NCBI RefSeq assembly: GCF_008831285.2
Contig: NC_045140.1
Coordinates: 13,369,036-13,433,035, forward strand
Direction of reading: 5' to 3'
DNA length: 64,000 nt
Source: Nymphaea colorata
Taxonomy: Eukaryota; Streptophyta; Magnoliopsida; Nymphaeales; Nymphaeaceae
Within the stretch, counting starts at the first letter, position 1. The number at the start of each line of letters is the position of its first letter. The position numbers and the translations under genes were made by a program. Below the pieces are notes generated by a model, which was given only the letters and a program-made list of their open reading frames with translations, was not told where the DNA came from and did not search any database. Shown in pieces: positions 12,025-21,644 of the stretch.

Positions 12025-12027
<3 letters not shown>
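11791..12027 (+). repeat. 3' LTR of Copia element A (about 237 bp)
   Basis: Starts TGTTGACG directly after the polypurine tract and ends about TTTCTACA before the TA microsatellite, giving TG...CA ends. The right end is inferred from the dinucleotide rule, because no 5' LTR copy is available for comparison. Confidence 0.6.
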
Positions 12028-12088
<61 letters not shown>

Positions 12089-12133
12089 TTTGTGTGTGTG
12101 TGTGTTTGGGGGTGTGGGTGTGGGTGTGGGTGT
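12028..12133. repeat. Compound microsatellite (TA)n-(CA)n-(TG)n
   Basis: About 40 bases of TA, then about 22 of CA, TTTG, about 18 of TG and a GGGTGTGGGTGTGGG tail. The CA block is the reverse complement of the TG block, so the tract can fold into a hairpin. It abuts the Copia LTR. Confidence 0.9.
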
Positions 12134-12722
12134 GGGAGAATGGGTATATCTAAAACCACTTATGTCGGGGACAAAAGCCAGGCCTCTTAATTTTTTATTA
12201 AAATATATTTTAAACAATATGTGAACATGTTAATGTGATTTGAATATAAAATATGTCTTAGCTCAAGTTATTTTTAAGAAAAACATTAAGTTTCCGCTAA
12301 TAAAAATTTCATGTCATAAGAGCTGTTCAAAGATATAACATAGGTATTTCTGATAGAGCAAGATAAATCGATATTCTCTCATCATTGAAAAATCATGGCA
12401 CAAATTGGCTTATTGATAGATCCTTAGGGACCATTTCCATCATTAGCAACTGGGTTGCCTTTGTAGACTATAAAAAGATGCCATCCCTCCCAAACCCCCA
12501 TCCCAACCCTCAGAGAGAGGTAATTCTTTCTTTGCTTTTAACATTAACTGTCTCTGAGGTGTTTCGGCATGTAAAACACCATCATCGAACATAAATGATT
12601 CCTCATTATATTTCAAAAGATCATGTTTTCATTCTAGACATACAAGAAGACTGTGAAGGTGAAATACAATGGGATCCGTTGTTTATTCAGTCTAATCACT
12701 TACAGCATTTGTTGCATTATAG
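12134..12722. other. Non-coding DNA before the gene-fragment block
   Basis: No recognisable gene. The last part may be intron of the IST1-like fragment, since a splice acceptor (TTATAG) sits at 12722. Confidence 0.4.
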
Positions 12723-12960
12723 GTAGAACATGTGATCAGGGAACAAAATATTATGGCAGCAAATGAGATCACTGAGTTCTTTTGTGAGCTTGTCATAGCC
12801 TGCTTGTCTGTAATCAAATCACACAGGTTTGTTTCATTATTTTCTCTGCTTTAGACTTGGAAGTAACAGAACTGAATGATATTAATGCTCTCTTCCATGG
12901 GATGTCCCATTGATCTTAAGGAAGGAATTTCCAGCTTAATATTCGCACCCTATTTGGTGT
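12723..12960 (+). pseudogene. IST1-like (ESCRT-associated) gene fragment
   Basis: IST1 proteins bind ESCRT-III in multivesicular-body sorting. The exon 12723-12826 follows an AG acceptor, reads VEHVIREQNIMAANEI then FFCELV, and ends at a GT donor. This matches the conserved IST1 helix usually read as RVEHxIREENxxAAxEIxExxCE. A second stretch, 12898-12950 (GCPIDLKEGISSLIFAP), matches the next conserved IST1 segment, usually ECPxDLKEAISSLxFAAP. No further IST1 exons follow. The sequence runs straight into HPR1-like exons, so this is a fragment. The assignment is from remembered family motifs. Confidence 0.75.
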
Positions 12961-13044
12961 CTCTGTATAAGATGGTTGACTATGTTAGATCTTCATCCTG
13001 GTTTCTGCATAAGATGGTTGAATTTTGCTTTTGGTGTTTGGCAG

Positions 13045-13930
13045 GGTGTTCTTACCGAGACAACACCAGAGTTAGCAGCTGCATTATTGTTAACAGCCGC
13101 CAGGAGAACGGCAGAAAATGACCAATTTACGAGGGCTGGTTTACATGATGGATGGCTGCCTCATCTGTATGATTACCTCTGTTTCACTCTGCACAGTCAT
13201 CTGTTTAATCAATTCATGCATCCAAGCCATGTAAGAATAGTCATCTGCATATAATTGTGCAGGTTTGTTGGCAATTTGCTTAAAGGGGCAAACGGTTGCT
13301 GTTGTATTTTTAGTTCTCTAGATCATGAAACCTGACCCTCCTTTTAAATAAGAATACGTGAAGTTATGCTTCGTGCATGTTTCTGTTAATTCCTATAATG
13401 TTTTCTGTGCAATGCAACTGGTTGAGGCATACAAGATGAATCTGATATATTGTGATCTGTATCAAGCAACTAGACTTGAGAAATTTGTAACTGGTTGGTA
13501 ATTTCACCTTTTATGGGGAAAAATAATCAACCGATAAAGTTTGTGGAATTGTGACATGAAGTATTTACTCTTTGCAACTTATGGGGAGTTCTTAAAAGCT
13601 AATGGGCCTCCAGCATGGATGAAGTTCTGAAAGAAGCTGATGTTGTAAGTGTTGAGCTCACACATTTTCCTTTTCTTCATTTCCCCCTTTTTAATTATTA
13701 TTGAATTTCTTTATAACAAAATTCAATTCATGCAGATAAGCCTGCATCCTGTTTTGGACAAGACTACTTATCATCTGATCAATAGGGAGAGGCTTTCGTT
13801 CACGAATAAGGTTAACTCAAACACCCTCTAAATACCTGGAGCCTCTTCTACAGCTATAGACTGAAAATTTTCATATCTGTATGCAGGCACTCCGCAAGGA
13901 GCTAGTCTCGTGAAAGTAGGCCAGAAGATC
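13045..13930 (+). pseudogene. HPR1: Hydroxypyruvate reductase (peroxisomal HPR1-like) pseudogene fragment
   Basis: HPR1 reduces hydroxypyruvate to glycerate in photorespiration. Exon 13045-13166 follows TTTGGCAG and reads GVLTETTPELAAALLLTAAR, then GLHDGWLPHL. The next piece (13263-13305) has VGNLLKG with a one-base insertion and lacks the GxGxxG NAD-binding motif that should follow. Exon 13412-13493 has VEAYKMNLIYCDLYQATRLE. The piece at 13563-13638 has YGEFLKANG joined by deletion to MDEVLKEADVV. Exon 13736-13810 has ISLHPVLDKTTYHLINRERL. A possible decayed further exon lies at 13886-13930. Introns are retained, so this is a genomic fragment and not a retrocopy. The N-terminal and C-terminal thirds are missing. 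Confidence 0.85.
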
Positions 13931-16669
13931 AGTGCTGGTATTATAGGCTTGATTCACATTCATTTTGATGTTCAAAAGCACGCAAAACGTACCAGCAGCT
14001 AAAGAGAGATAAAGAGCTAAAGTGCTGCAGAAGGAAATTTCTCCTGTTACCTCTCTCTCGCTCTCTCTTCTGAAAAACTGCTAGCTCAGTTCAGTATAGC
14101 TGACAGTGGCTGCTATAGCTTGGAAGTATCTGACAAAGAAAATCTGTGGCTCCACAGTTTGTACAGTTGTCATGATTGTGATTCTTCTTGATGGAATCCA
14201 CTGAAAATAAAGCAAGAGAAGAAAAGAAAAAGGTAAAAATATGGATGTACACTGATGATAGTATATAAAATTCAACTTTAGAGACATTAATTTTTCATTG
14301 TAATTCATTTTTTTGATGTATAAATTGTGTAATTAATAATGAAATTTTAATTTTCAAGAAAATTTCTCCCTAGTTGATATATATATATCTATATATATAT
14401 ATATACTCAGATCATGATATTTTAATTTCCTCTCAAAATATGGATTTTCAAAATCAAGTTTTTTTTTTTAACCTAAAGTTTCTTCTTTTTGGACCTATGA
14501 TGAATCAAACTATGGTCATCGTCACTCTAAATAAGATTTTATTTTCCACATCAATGATTCAAAAACTTAAAGCATGACAAGTTCAATTATAATTTCGCAA
14601 ATAAGTTGAAAACTGTTATTTTGAAAACTATCTTAAATTATAAATCATCTTCTACATTTGAGCTCTAATGGCAATCGCTGCAACAAAAAGGCATATCTGC
14701 GACAATGCCTGTTTAAGGTAATTGCCATAGCCATAGCAGATAATAACATTACATGATGCCCTGTCCAAAATATATGCACTTTCATGTGAAGCTTCACAAT
14801 AATTTGACATTCAGAGAAGGTAGTACGAGGGAAGGGGCTGCTTTCAACAATCGCTTGGAGAAACCAGGAGGAGAAGGGTCGTGAAGAGAGAGAGAAGAAC
14901 TTTTCAGAGGGAGGGGATATGTGGATGAAAGTAACACAGAGTAACCAATGACCCGTGGAGAAATCGAGAGGGTTCAAGGGAGAGGGAGAAAGAGAGAGCC
15001 TAGGGTTCAGCATCCGTGGTGTCTATTGCAAGAAAAGAGAGTCGCTGAGCCACCATCTTCATTTCAGCAGAGAGTCATGTCTGCTGGTGTCCATCCTTAG
15101 GCTCGCCGGGTGATCATTCTCCAAGTTATTGCTTATCAGGCAATCATCTCTCTCACTCCCTCCCCCCCACCCGTTCTTTCTTTATTTCTCTCTCTCTCTT
15201 AGTTGTTTCCTTCGATAGGCAAGGAGAAGAGTAAGTTGAAGCCATGCTATACTGAAAAATCTCAAAATCGAGATTTCAGTGAAAACTTCCCCCATTTTTT
15301 AGCTCTCCCTTTTTCAACGAGATGAATAGATGAAAAATGTTTAGAAGATCCAAAAAAATATATAGATTTCTCATATATCTGATAACTGGCTTTGAATGTT
15401 CTTCATTTTTCATTGTGTCGGTGCTCTTCAAGGCTATTAAGTTTATATATATGCATAATTCTTTCTAAGCTTTCATCATATTTTTAATTTTTTGAACCCA
15501 CTTTTTCCATTTCTTTCTTGTCAGCCTTGAGAATATAGTGGCTCTGGATTCATAAATCGTGAAAAAATAGAATTTTGTTCAAATCAAGCTACAGATTCTT
15601 TTAAGAAATTAGCAATCCTTCAATTACTTGCAAAATGCATCCATTTACTACCATTTTCTTCAACATTGTTTAGGTTTTCCTTTTCCTTTTTGAAATTTCT
15701 GATCATCCTTTTGTTTCTTATTTGTTTTAGAGGATAAGGCCTTTTCTGTTCTTCGCTCATGTTCCCTTGCTCTTCAACATGATAGAAGACTCTCCCTAGT
15801 GTTAACCACAAAAAACACTCAGTAGTTCAAGAGGCAGAATAGCATGAGCATCTCGGCTAATTCCTCATCTTCTTTGAAACATTAATAAGTTCATAAGGAG
15901 TATTTCAAAGTCCCCTAGAAGCACTAAGGTGTGCAGTAGAGCCCAAGTTTGCCAAGAGAACATTGATTAATCAAAAGGAGTACTTGATTAATGCAAGGTT
16001 TGTACTTCAGCCCAAGTCTTATCATGTAGCTTGCATTCTTGCACTATGTGCCTTCATCATCATTAAAAAACGCATGTGATGTTGTTGTTGTTTATGCAAA
16101 AGATCTTAGTTGCTGCAAGTTTGATGCTCATGGCTGTTTTACAATTTTTTTTTTGTGATGAATAGTGTTTGTTCCTTACTGCCACCCAACAGGTCAAATT
16201 GGCTGAGTTTTATGGAATCTTATGTCATGCTTCTTTTTTTCTTGCATGGCCAAGCCACCTGATGGCCCTGGATGGTATACAAATTAAAGACCCTGAACTG
16301 CTCACAAACAGTTGGCACAAGGTTCGATCAATGGTGATTCCGAGATACTTATTTGCATCAGTATTTCTTTTTGTAGTCTGAGTAGTAACTGTTGTTTTTT
16401 GGATCTTTTCAGCACTTTTGGCATGAACATAATGAATTGAATCTTTTTGAGTACATGAAGATACGAAGGTGAAGAGCGCACTCAATCAACATGCCAAGCC
16501 TTTGATTTTCATCCGTTGAATAAAAATTTCAATTTGTGAAAACGGGATACTAGATAAATTTGTAGATAAATTTTTTGGTTTTGTATAAATTTTGTGTATA
16601 ATTGGACACTGTGATAGTTTTTTTAATGAAATTTTCATTTTTAAAAATCTTTTCTTGGTTTTATTTGCA

Positions 16670-16675
<6 letters not shown>
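13931..16675. other. Gene-poor intergenic DNA
   Basis: AT-rich, with TA-rich patches (14380-14405), CT tracts (15185-15200) and isolated open frames without family features. Around 14660-14720 there are GCCATAGCC/GGCAATCGC-type motifs like those at 16740-16985, possibly from the same transposon family. Confidence 0.4.

Positions 16676-16718
<43 letters not shown>
16676..16718. repeat. (TA)n microsatellite
   Basis: An uninterrupted run of about 20 TA units. Confidence 0.95.
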
Positions 16719-16719
<1 letters not shown>

Positions 16720-16739
16720 TACAATATAAAGCATGGGTG

Positions 16740-16985
16740 CTGGTTCCAGTTAGGGTTAAGCCATACTATTGCCACGGTTTTTATTGTAGCCAATAACTGC
16801 TTGGGGTGTGGCCAAAAACTTTTTTGGCAGCGGCTTGTGTTTTGCCTGGTTAATTTTTTGGCGCGAGACCTATAGCAAGGGCAGCCATTAGCAATCGTTG
16901 CTGTTGCCAAAAATATTTTTGGGAACGGCTAAATTGGTTATTGGCTAAGGCAAGAGCCCTAGCCAATAATACTATTTGTTATAGT
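16740..16985. mobile_element. Possible terminal region of a DNA transposon
   Basis: The motifs TAGCCAATAA, GGCCAAAAA and TTGGCTAAGG recur in both orientations within 250 bp, and the stretch ends in ACTATTTGTTATAGTA. Dense subterminal motifs of this sort are usual near CACTA-type ends, but the matching opposite terminus was not found. Confidence 0.3.
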
Positions 16986-18410
16986 AAATATTCGAAGAAC
17001 TCAAATAAATTTAAAGTACATATCTTTGAACGATTTATTTTCTAAAATTTCTACATTTTAAGTTCATCTTTCTAAGGTCGTTATCCTTCGGGGTTTATTA
17101 AAATGCACCAAGACCATAGTTCTACCTTGAGGGCAATATATTTTAAAATAAACCCTATTTTAAACATCAAATCTCTCTTAGTATTTAGAAAATTTTGTTT
17201 AATTTGAGCACACATGCATATAGGATTTATGATACCACTTAAAAATACTGGATTGTGCAAAGAAAATATTCTAGTTCTTGGTTTGGTTACTCTTAATAAA
17301 AGTGTCGAGAATGGCTGGACCTCCTATGGACAATCGATTTCTTTTTTCTTTCTTTTTAAAAATAAAACCTCATTTTTCTAAAGCATTTCAAAGGTCAAAA
17401 TCAATTTTGGGATGTAAACACATGGGTACTAATCCAATTGCATTTGATTAGGCTGAACCATCAAATTCCAGGAAATTAACTGGTGAAATTACGTTATCTT
17501 GGTTGAAACTTACCTAGGCAAATAGTCCATCTAGAATCATATAGTAATTAATTCACTAACGGGAACTGTCGTTCAGACTGCTCAGAGTTGAAATGATGAA
17601 ATAGTGAAGTCATATGGAGGGCTGTCTGTATACTTCTCATGACTATTAGCATGATCCTTAAATTGCACTTACTTAAACACTTGAAATACTTATGGAACTG
17701 ATCTCGTTACTAGCCATTTGACAAAAGCAGACAAAGTTAATTAATCTCTCCTTTACAGTGGAATTGAAAAAGTCAACATCCTTCAATAAGACCAACGTCA
17801 GATTCCAAACCTTTGATCAAGCTTAAATTTTAGTCTAGGTCTTAAGGTATTCAAATGGTATGGATTTAACTGACTTCAATACACTAGAAATCGTATTTAG
17901 TCAGCTTCAATATGGGGAAGACAGCCAAATCTCAAAATTATATGCTAGCTGTGGATACCCTTAAATGGCTGCATGCCTGCTATACCAGAAAACCCTAACC
18001 ATCTCAAATCATCATATTTAGGATAGAAAGTTTTCAAATGTACACTAGAGTTAAATAGAAGGAAAACAAAACTTGTTTTATAATTATGCCACATTTCCAT
18101 TCAATATTTCTGAGCATTTTTAACAGAGAAAAAACATGTCTACAGTCACCACACACACACACACACATACAGACATATTATAGTTAGTCCATGAGACGCA
18201 CACTTGAAGAGAAAAGTAGAACTTTCCATATAAGTAGCCAATGATGCATTCAACTGTCGAAATACAGAAAACATCCAAAGCTTACATAATTAAATGCACA
18301 AACTCTAAACTGCATAACTTTCCCTATTAATAATTCTGAAAGGAGAAACATACAAATTTACAGAGAGATGCACGTACATTATATTCATTGACACCAAAAG
18401 CAAGCTTGAT
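16986..18410. other. Intergenic DNA
   Basis: Nothing coding was recognised. A short (CA)n run lies at 18147-18166. Confidence 0.4.
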
Positions 18411-18428
18411 CTCATCCCGTGAATGTCT

Positions 18429-18578
18429 TCATTTCCTAGTGCAAATAAGTTTCAGGTCTATTTGCGAGTAAGTTTTCTGCAAGTGCAGAAGCTCATTTAT
18501 GACAGATAGTCCCAGCACATCCTTTGAAGCAACATCCATTCTAACAAGCTCTAGAGATTGGCGTACCCTTCGGAACAT
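18429..18578 (-). pseudogene. Exon-like open stretch of unknown function
   Basis: On the minus strand, 49 codons begin MFRRVRQSLELVRMDVASKD, continue with VLGLSVINELLHLQKTYSQI and end in a stop. The heptad-like leucines and balanced charged residues look like real protein, unlike surrounding frames. About 30 bp further along the minus strand another frame reads RDEIKLAFGVNEYNV. I do not recognise the family. It may be an exon of a decayed gene that also includes the stretch near 19442. Confidence 0.35.
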
Positions 18579-19085
18579 ATTTCACCAACTTCATTACAGA
18601 TTCTGTCCCGTTAAAGGACTCCATTTTCATCCTACAGTGGTTTTGAATCACACGAACAATGTATTCATATACAGCATTATAAATCACTGTTTATGAACTT
18701 TTCATTGGCAAGGGCTGGCTTATAAATCACTGGTTTTCATTACAGGATGTCTCCAGTATGAAAGATACCGTCAAAAGGCATTTTTGCTATGATGAATCTC
18801 TTAGTGAAACTGAATGAGAGGCTGTTCTTCACAATGTTCTACTCTCTCTCTCTCTCTCCCTCTCTTGCTGCAATGTTGCGATGTTGAACTACGTGAACCA
18901 TTCTGTTTATCAGCTTAACAAGCACGTTTCTCCTTTTACTATTTAGTAGCTGACCACAAGCGTTATGCAAGCGAAGACAGCGAATGACAAAAAAATCTTA
19001 ATAGAAACAGCGCTCATTGTGCAAAAGCAACATCGTGTGGGAAAATTCAAAAAAGGAAGTCAATAATATAATCATGTTTCTCTCT

Positions 19086-19106
19086 TTTTTTTTTTTTTTT
19101 TTTTTC
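19086..19106. repeat. Poly-T run (about 21 bases)
   Basis: A long T tract ending in TTTTCC. On the minus strand it reads as poly-A and could mark a retroposed 3' end, but no retrocopy was recognised next to it. Confidence 0.8.
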
Positions 19107-19441
19107 CTTACAGACTCCAAACGGCTTGGTTCTTATCTGTAACGAGTGGGTCAACATGGATTTTTGGGGATCTGCCTAACATTCGGTTGGGAGATATCAT
19201 ATTTTCGAGGTTCAGACGTATGATTCAAATTAATCATTTGATTTAGTAAAAGGATGAATACAAAAAAGTAAGCAAATTATGCCGGAAAAAAGGACATCAT
19301 GAGAACCATTCAAGCAACAATGTGGGGCAATCAATTTCCGTGAGCAGATCAAGCAATTGGAGAAAAGAACACATCAAATAAATCAAAACAACCAAATGCC
19401 ATGGAGAGAAAAGAAAGAGCGCGCAAGAGAGAAAGTTTCAC

Positions 19442-19505
19442 CTGTCAGCAACAGGAGGAAGCTCGTGACCATAGATATCTACAGCAGCAGATGGAGAGGG
19501 GAACC
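19442..19505 (-). pseudogene. Possible exon of an unknown gene, ending at a splice donor
   Basis: On the minus strand one frame reads SAAVDIYGHELPPVAD and stops at a clean donor, CTGACAG|GTGAAA. Upstream on the same strand the DNA is GC-rich and CT-rich like a plant leader. The peptide family is not recognised. It may belong with the exon-like stretch at 18429-18578. Confidence 0.3.
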
Positions 19506-19799
19506 AAAAGAGTGAGAGAGATGTGGATTAGAAAACTGAAACCCTAGCATGGGCAGCTGAGGGAGAGAGGCAGAGATTGAGCCAGGCAGCCTGAACGGAT
19601 GGTGAGACGTAGGCGAGTTTTGCTCCTCCAACCTGTTGCCGATTTCCCGGTGGAGAGACGTAGTGGACACAGTAGACAGCGTCGACGAGAAATGAAGAGG
19701 GAGACATCCAGACCTATAATACCGGCACGTCGTACAAAAAGTTTTTTTTTTTTTGTTCTCAAGTTCGCGGGAAAGACTGTGTACAGGCGCTAGGAAACA

Positions 19800-20034
19800 G
19801 AGCGTTGAGCTCCCTATAGTAACGCTGCCTTTAGAAATTTATGACGCTAGAAATAAAAGCGCAAGAGCTTCCCGACGACGCAAGCTCAGCCCAGGCCTAG
19901 CACTACAGAAACCATCTGCTTAGTGGCACGCCGCCCAGCAACACCATACTACTTTATAGTACAATTGCGCTTCATAATTTAGCGTTACAGCTCATCTAAA
20001 AGTAGGACCAGAATTTACGGGTTCTCTTGTAGTG
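19800..20034 (-). mobile_element. Probable terminus of a CACTA (En/Spm) element
   Basis: The stretch ends in TTCTCTTGTAGTG, the reverse complement of CACTACAAGAGAA, the standard plant CACTA terminus. GCGTTACTATAGG-like and GCGTTACAG-like subterminal motifs precede it in both orientations. The opposite end was not found, so the element is truncated or reaches an unrecognised boundary to the left. Confidence 0.5.
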
Positions 20035-20168
20035 TACCACCCTGCTGGAGTTTTACTCTACGATGGGCCAGATTTTACGTTGTGAACTCTTCGACGTCCA
20101 TGATGGTCCCTTTTGTTGGGCCTTTGATATTAGGTTGTGATTCCAAAACGGATCAATACATAAAAACT

Positions 20169-20214
20169 CAGATTTGGACTTGAGAAAAAAAGGGAAACCT
20201 CAAGTCCATATCTG
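20169..20214. repeat. Short hairpin-forming inverted repeat
   Basis: Two 16-bp arms (CAGATTTGGACTTGAG and CTCAAGTCCATATCTG) pair at 15 of 16 positions around a 14-base purine loop. It lies in non-coding DNA, and its function is unknown. Confidence 0.7.
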
Positions 20215-20474
20215 GACCTTTGCCACCTCATATTGCCTACGGTGAAATCATTTGAGTCCGCCTAGCCAACATGAATTTGGTCTGTGAACTTTGACCGTCA
20301 GCCAACTATGCAGCGTTGGACCAGATTTTACGTTGGCACGGAGCAAATATTGGGCTCAGCCACTAATCAGGCAGGTCCCAGGTAGAGCTGGAGGATGACC
20401 CCAGTGGACCTGGCCCAGCTAGCCTGTTTTACTTACCAGGTTTAAAACCAGCTGGACTCGTAAACAGTTCCAGG

Positions 20475-21322
20475 TAAGCCTGGGCACGGGGCCCGGCCAT
20501 CGCCAGGTACCCGGTACTCTGCCCGACTCGGGCCCAGGCTCAGGCCTTGAAACTGGATTTAACGGGCTCATGTTATTGGGCTCGGCCCGGCCCGATACTT
20601 AATGGGCTGGGCTCGGACTTGGCACTGTGCTCGATGACGGCCAGAGAAGCACGACAGAAAATTTATTTTTTTTCAAAAAAATTAATTTTAGGGCGAAACC
20701 TTGGTTTCGTTCCATCAGCCTCCTCTCTGAGTCTTGCGTCTCCACAGTCCTCCTGATCTCCGGTCCTCCATGTCCGGGTGTTGCCCATCGGCCATCGTTC
20801 AGTCTCTTCCAGTCCGGCCTCAGGTCCTCCCTATCGCGGCATCGCCCATCGTTCAGTCTCTTTCAGTCCGGCCTCCAGTCCTCCCTATCGCGCGACCCTC
20901 TCCTATCTTTCTTGTCTCTCCTTCTTCGCTTGCTTTGCTTGCTGTACAAAAGGTGAGGCAGAACGCTGGTTCTCTGCATTTCCTTGCTCTCCAATCTTAC
21001 TTCCTCCCTTCCTTCCTCTGTCGTGGATTCTTTGTTTTGGACTCTACTGCAAAGATGATGAGGGAGATAGTCGAGGTCGATTTCTTCACCTCCAGGACGG
21101 TGCGGGCCATCGCTGCGACTCTAGATACTCCTATTTCTTGTGAGTTCTTAATTTTGTTTCTCCTCTTTGTTTTTTCTTAGCTTTTGGGGTTTCCCTTTTT
21201 TTGCTTACTCAGGCTTGGTGTATGCACGAGGCCCGGCACGGGCTGAGCCCGGTCTTCTCGAGCTGGGCTTTTTTGACCGGCCCGGCCGGATTATAGCTGG
21301 GCCTGGCCGGCCAGCCCAAGTA
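20475..21322. mobile_element. Second GGCCCGG-rich hAT-like element, diverged
   Basis: Begins TAAGCCTGGGCA like the element at 627. It has GGCCCGG-rich ends (20475-20620 and 21215-21322) around a CT-rich, leader-like middle that contains a short open stretch starting MMREIVEVDFFTSRTVRAIA at 21055. The flanking octamers (GTTCCAGG and CTTCTTGG) match at only 5 of 8 positions, so the right boundary is uncertain. No transposase is seen. Confidence 0.5.
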
Positions 21323-21569
21323 CTTCTTGGGCAGGCCAATTCATGATGTGGGCCTTTGGCCTAATTCCTTTGCACATCTTTCTTGTGTCCTATTCTTCAA
21401 TTCTTCTTTGGCTCTTTAGTCTCAATTTTTTGTTCTTTATCATTTTTGGGTTAAGGCACATGGTTGTTAGGATGTCTCTTTAGAGATCATTTGAATGCAG
21501 TAGAACACCATGGAAACGTTGGACAGAGAACGGTCGTGACACGTAGGGTAGAGAACAATGAGTACAAAA
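21323..21569. other. Intergenic DNA
   Basis: No feature recognised. Confidence 0.4.
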
Positions 21570-21644
21570 GGCCGATGTGTTCCAATGCATTCCAGGCCGA
21601 TGTGTTCCAATGCATTCCAGGCCGATGTGTTCCAATGCATTCCA
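21570..21644 (+). repeat. Three perfect tandem copies of a 25-bp unit
   Basis: The unit begins GGCCGATGTGTTCCAATGCA and contains the palindromic core AATGCATT. The three copies are identical, so the amplification is recent. Confidence 0.95.

Larger units (their letters stand above)
7958..12027 (+). mobile_element. Degenerate Ty1/Copia retrotransposon (element A), 5' end lost
   Basis: The domain order gag, protease, integrase, reverse transcriptase, RNase H is that of Ty1/Copia. The reading frame is broken by many stops and frameshifts, so the element is dead. A polypurine tract (GAGGGGAAG) is followed by TGTTGACG, the start of the 3' LTR. No matching 5' LTR or tRNA primer-binding site was found upstream, so the 5' end is truncated or unrecognisable. 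Confidence 0.85.

Noticed and set aside
12723-13930. A functional IST1 or HPR1 gene
   Set aside because: Missing exons, a one-base insertion, loss of the NAD-binding motif and an internal deletion show that both are fragments.
14645-15013. Minus-strand 122-codon open frame
   Set aside because: No family features. The region shows leader- and transposon-like composition.
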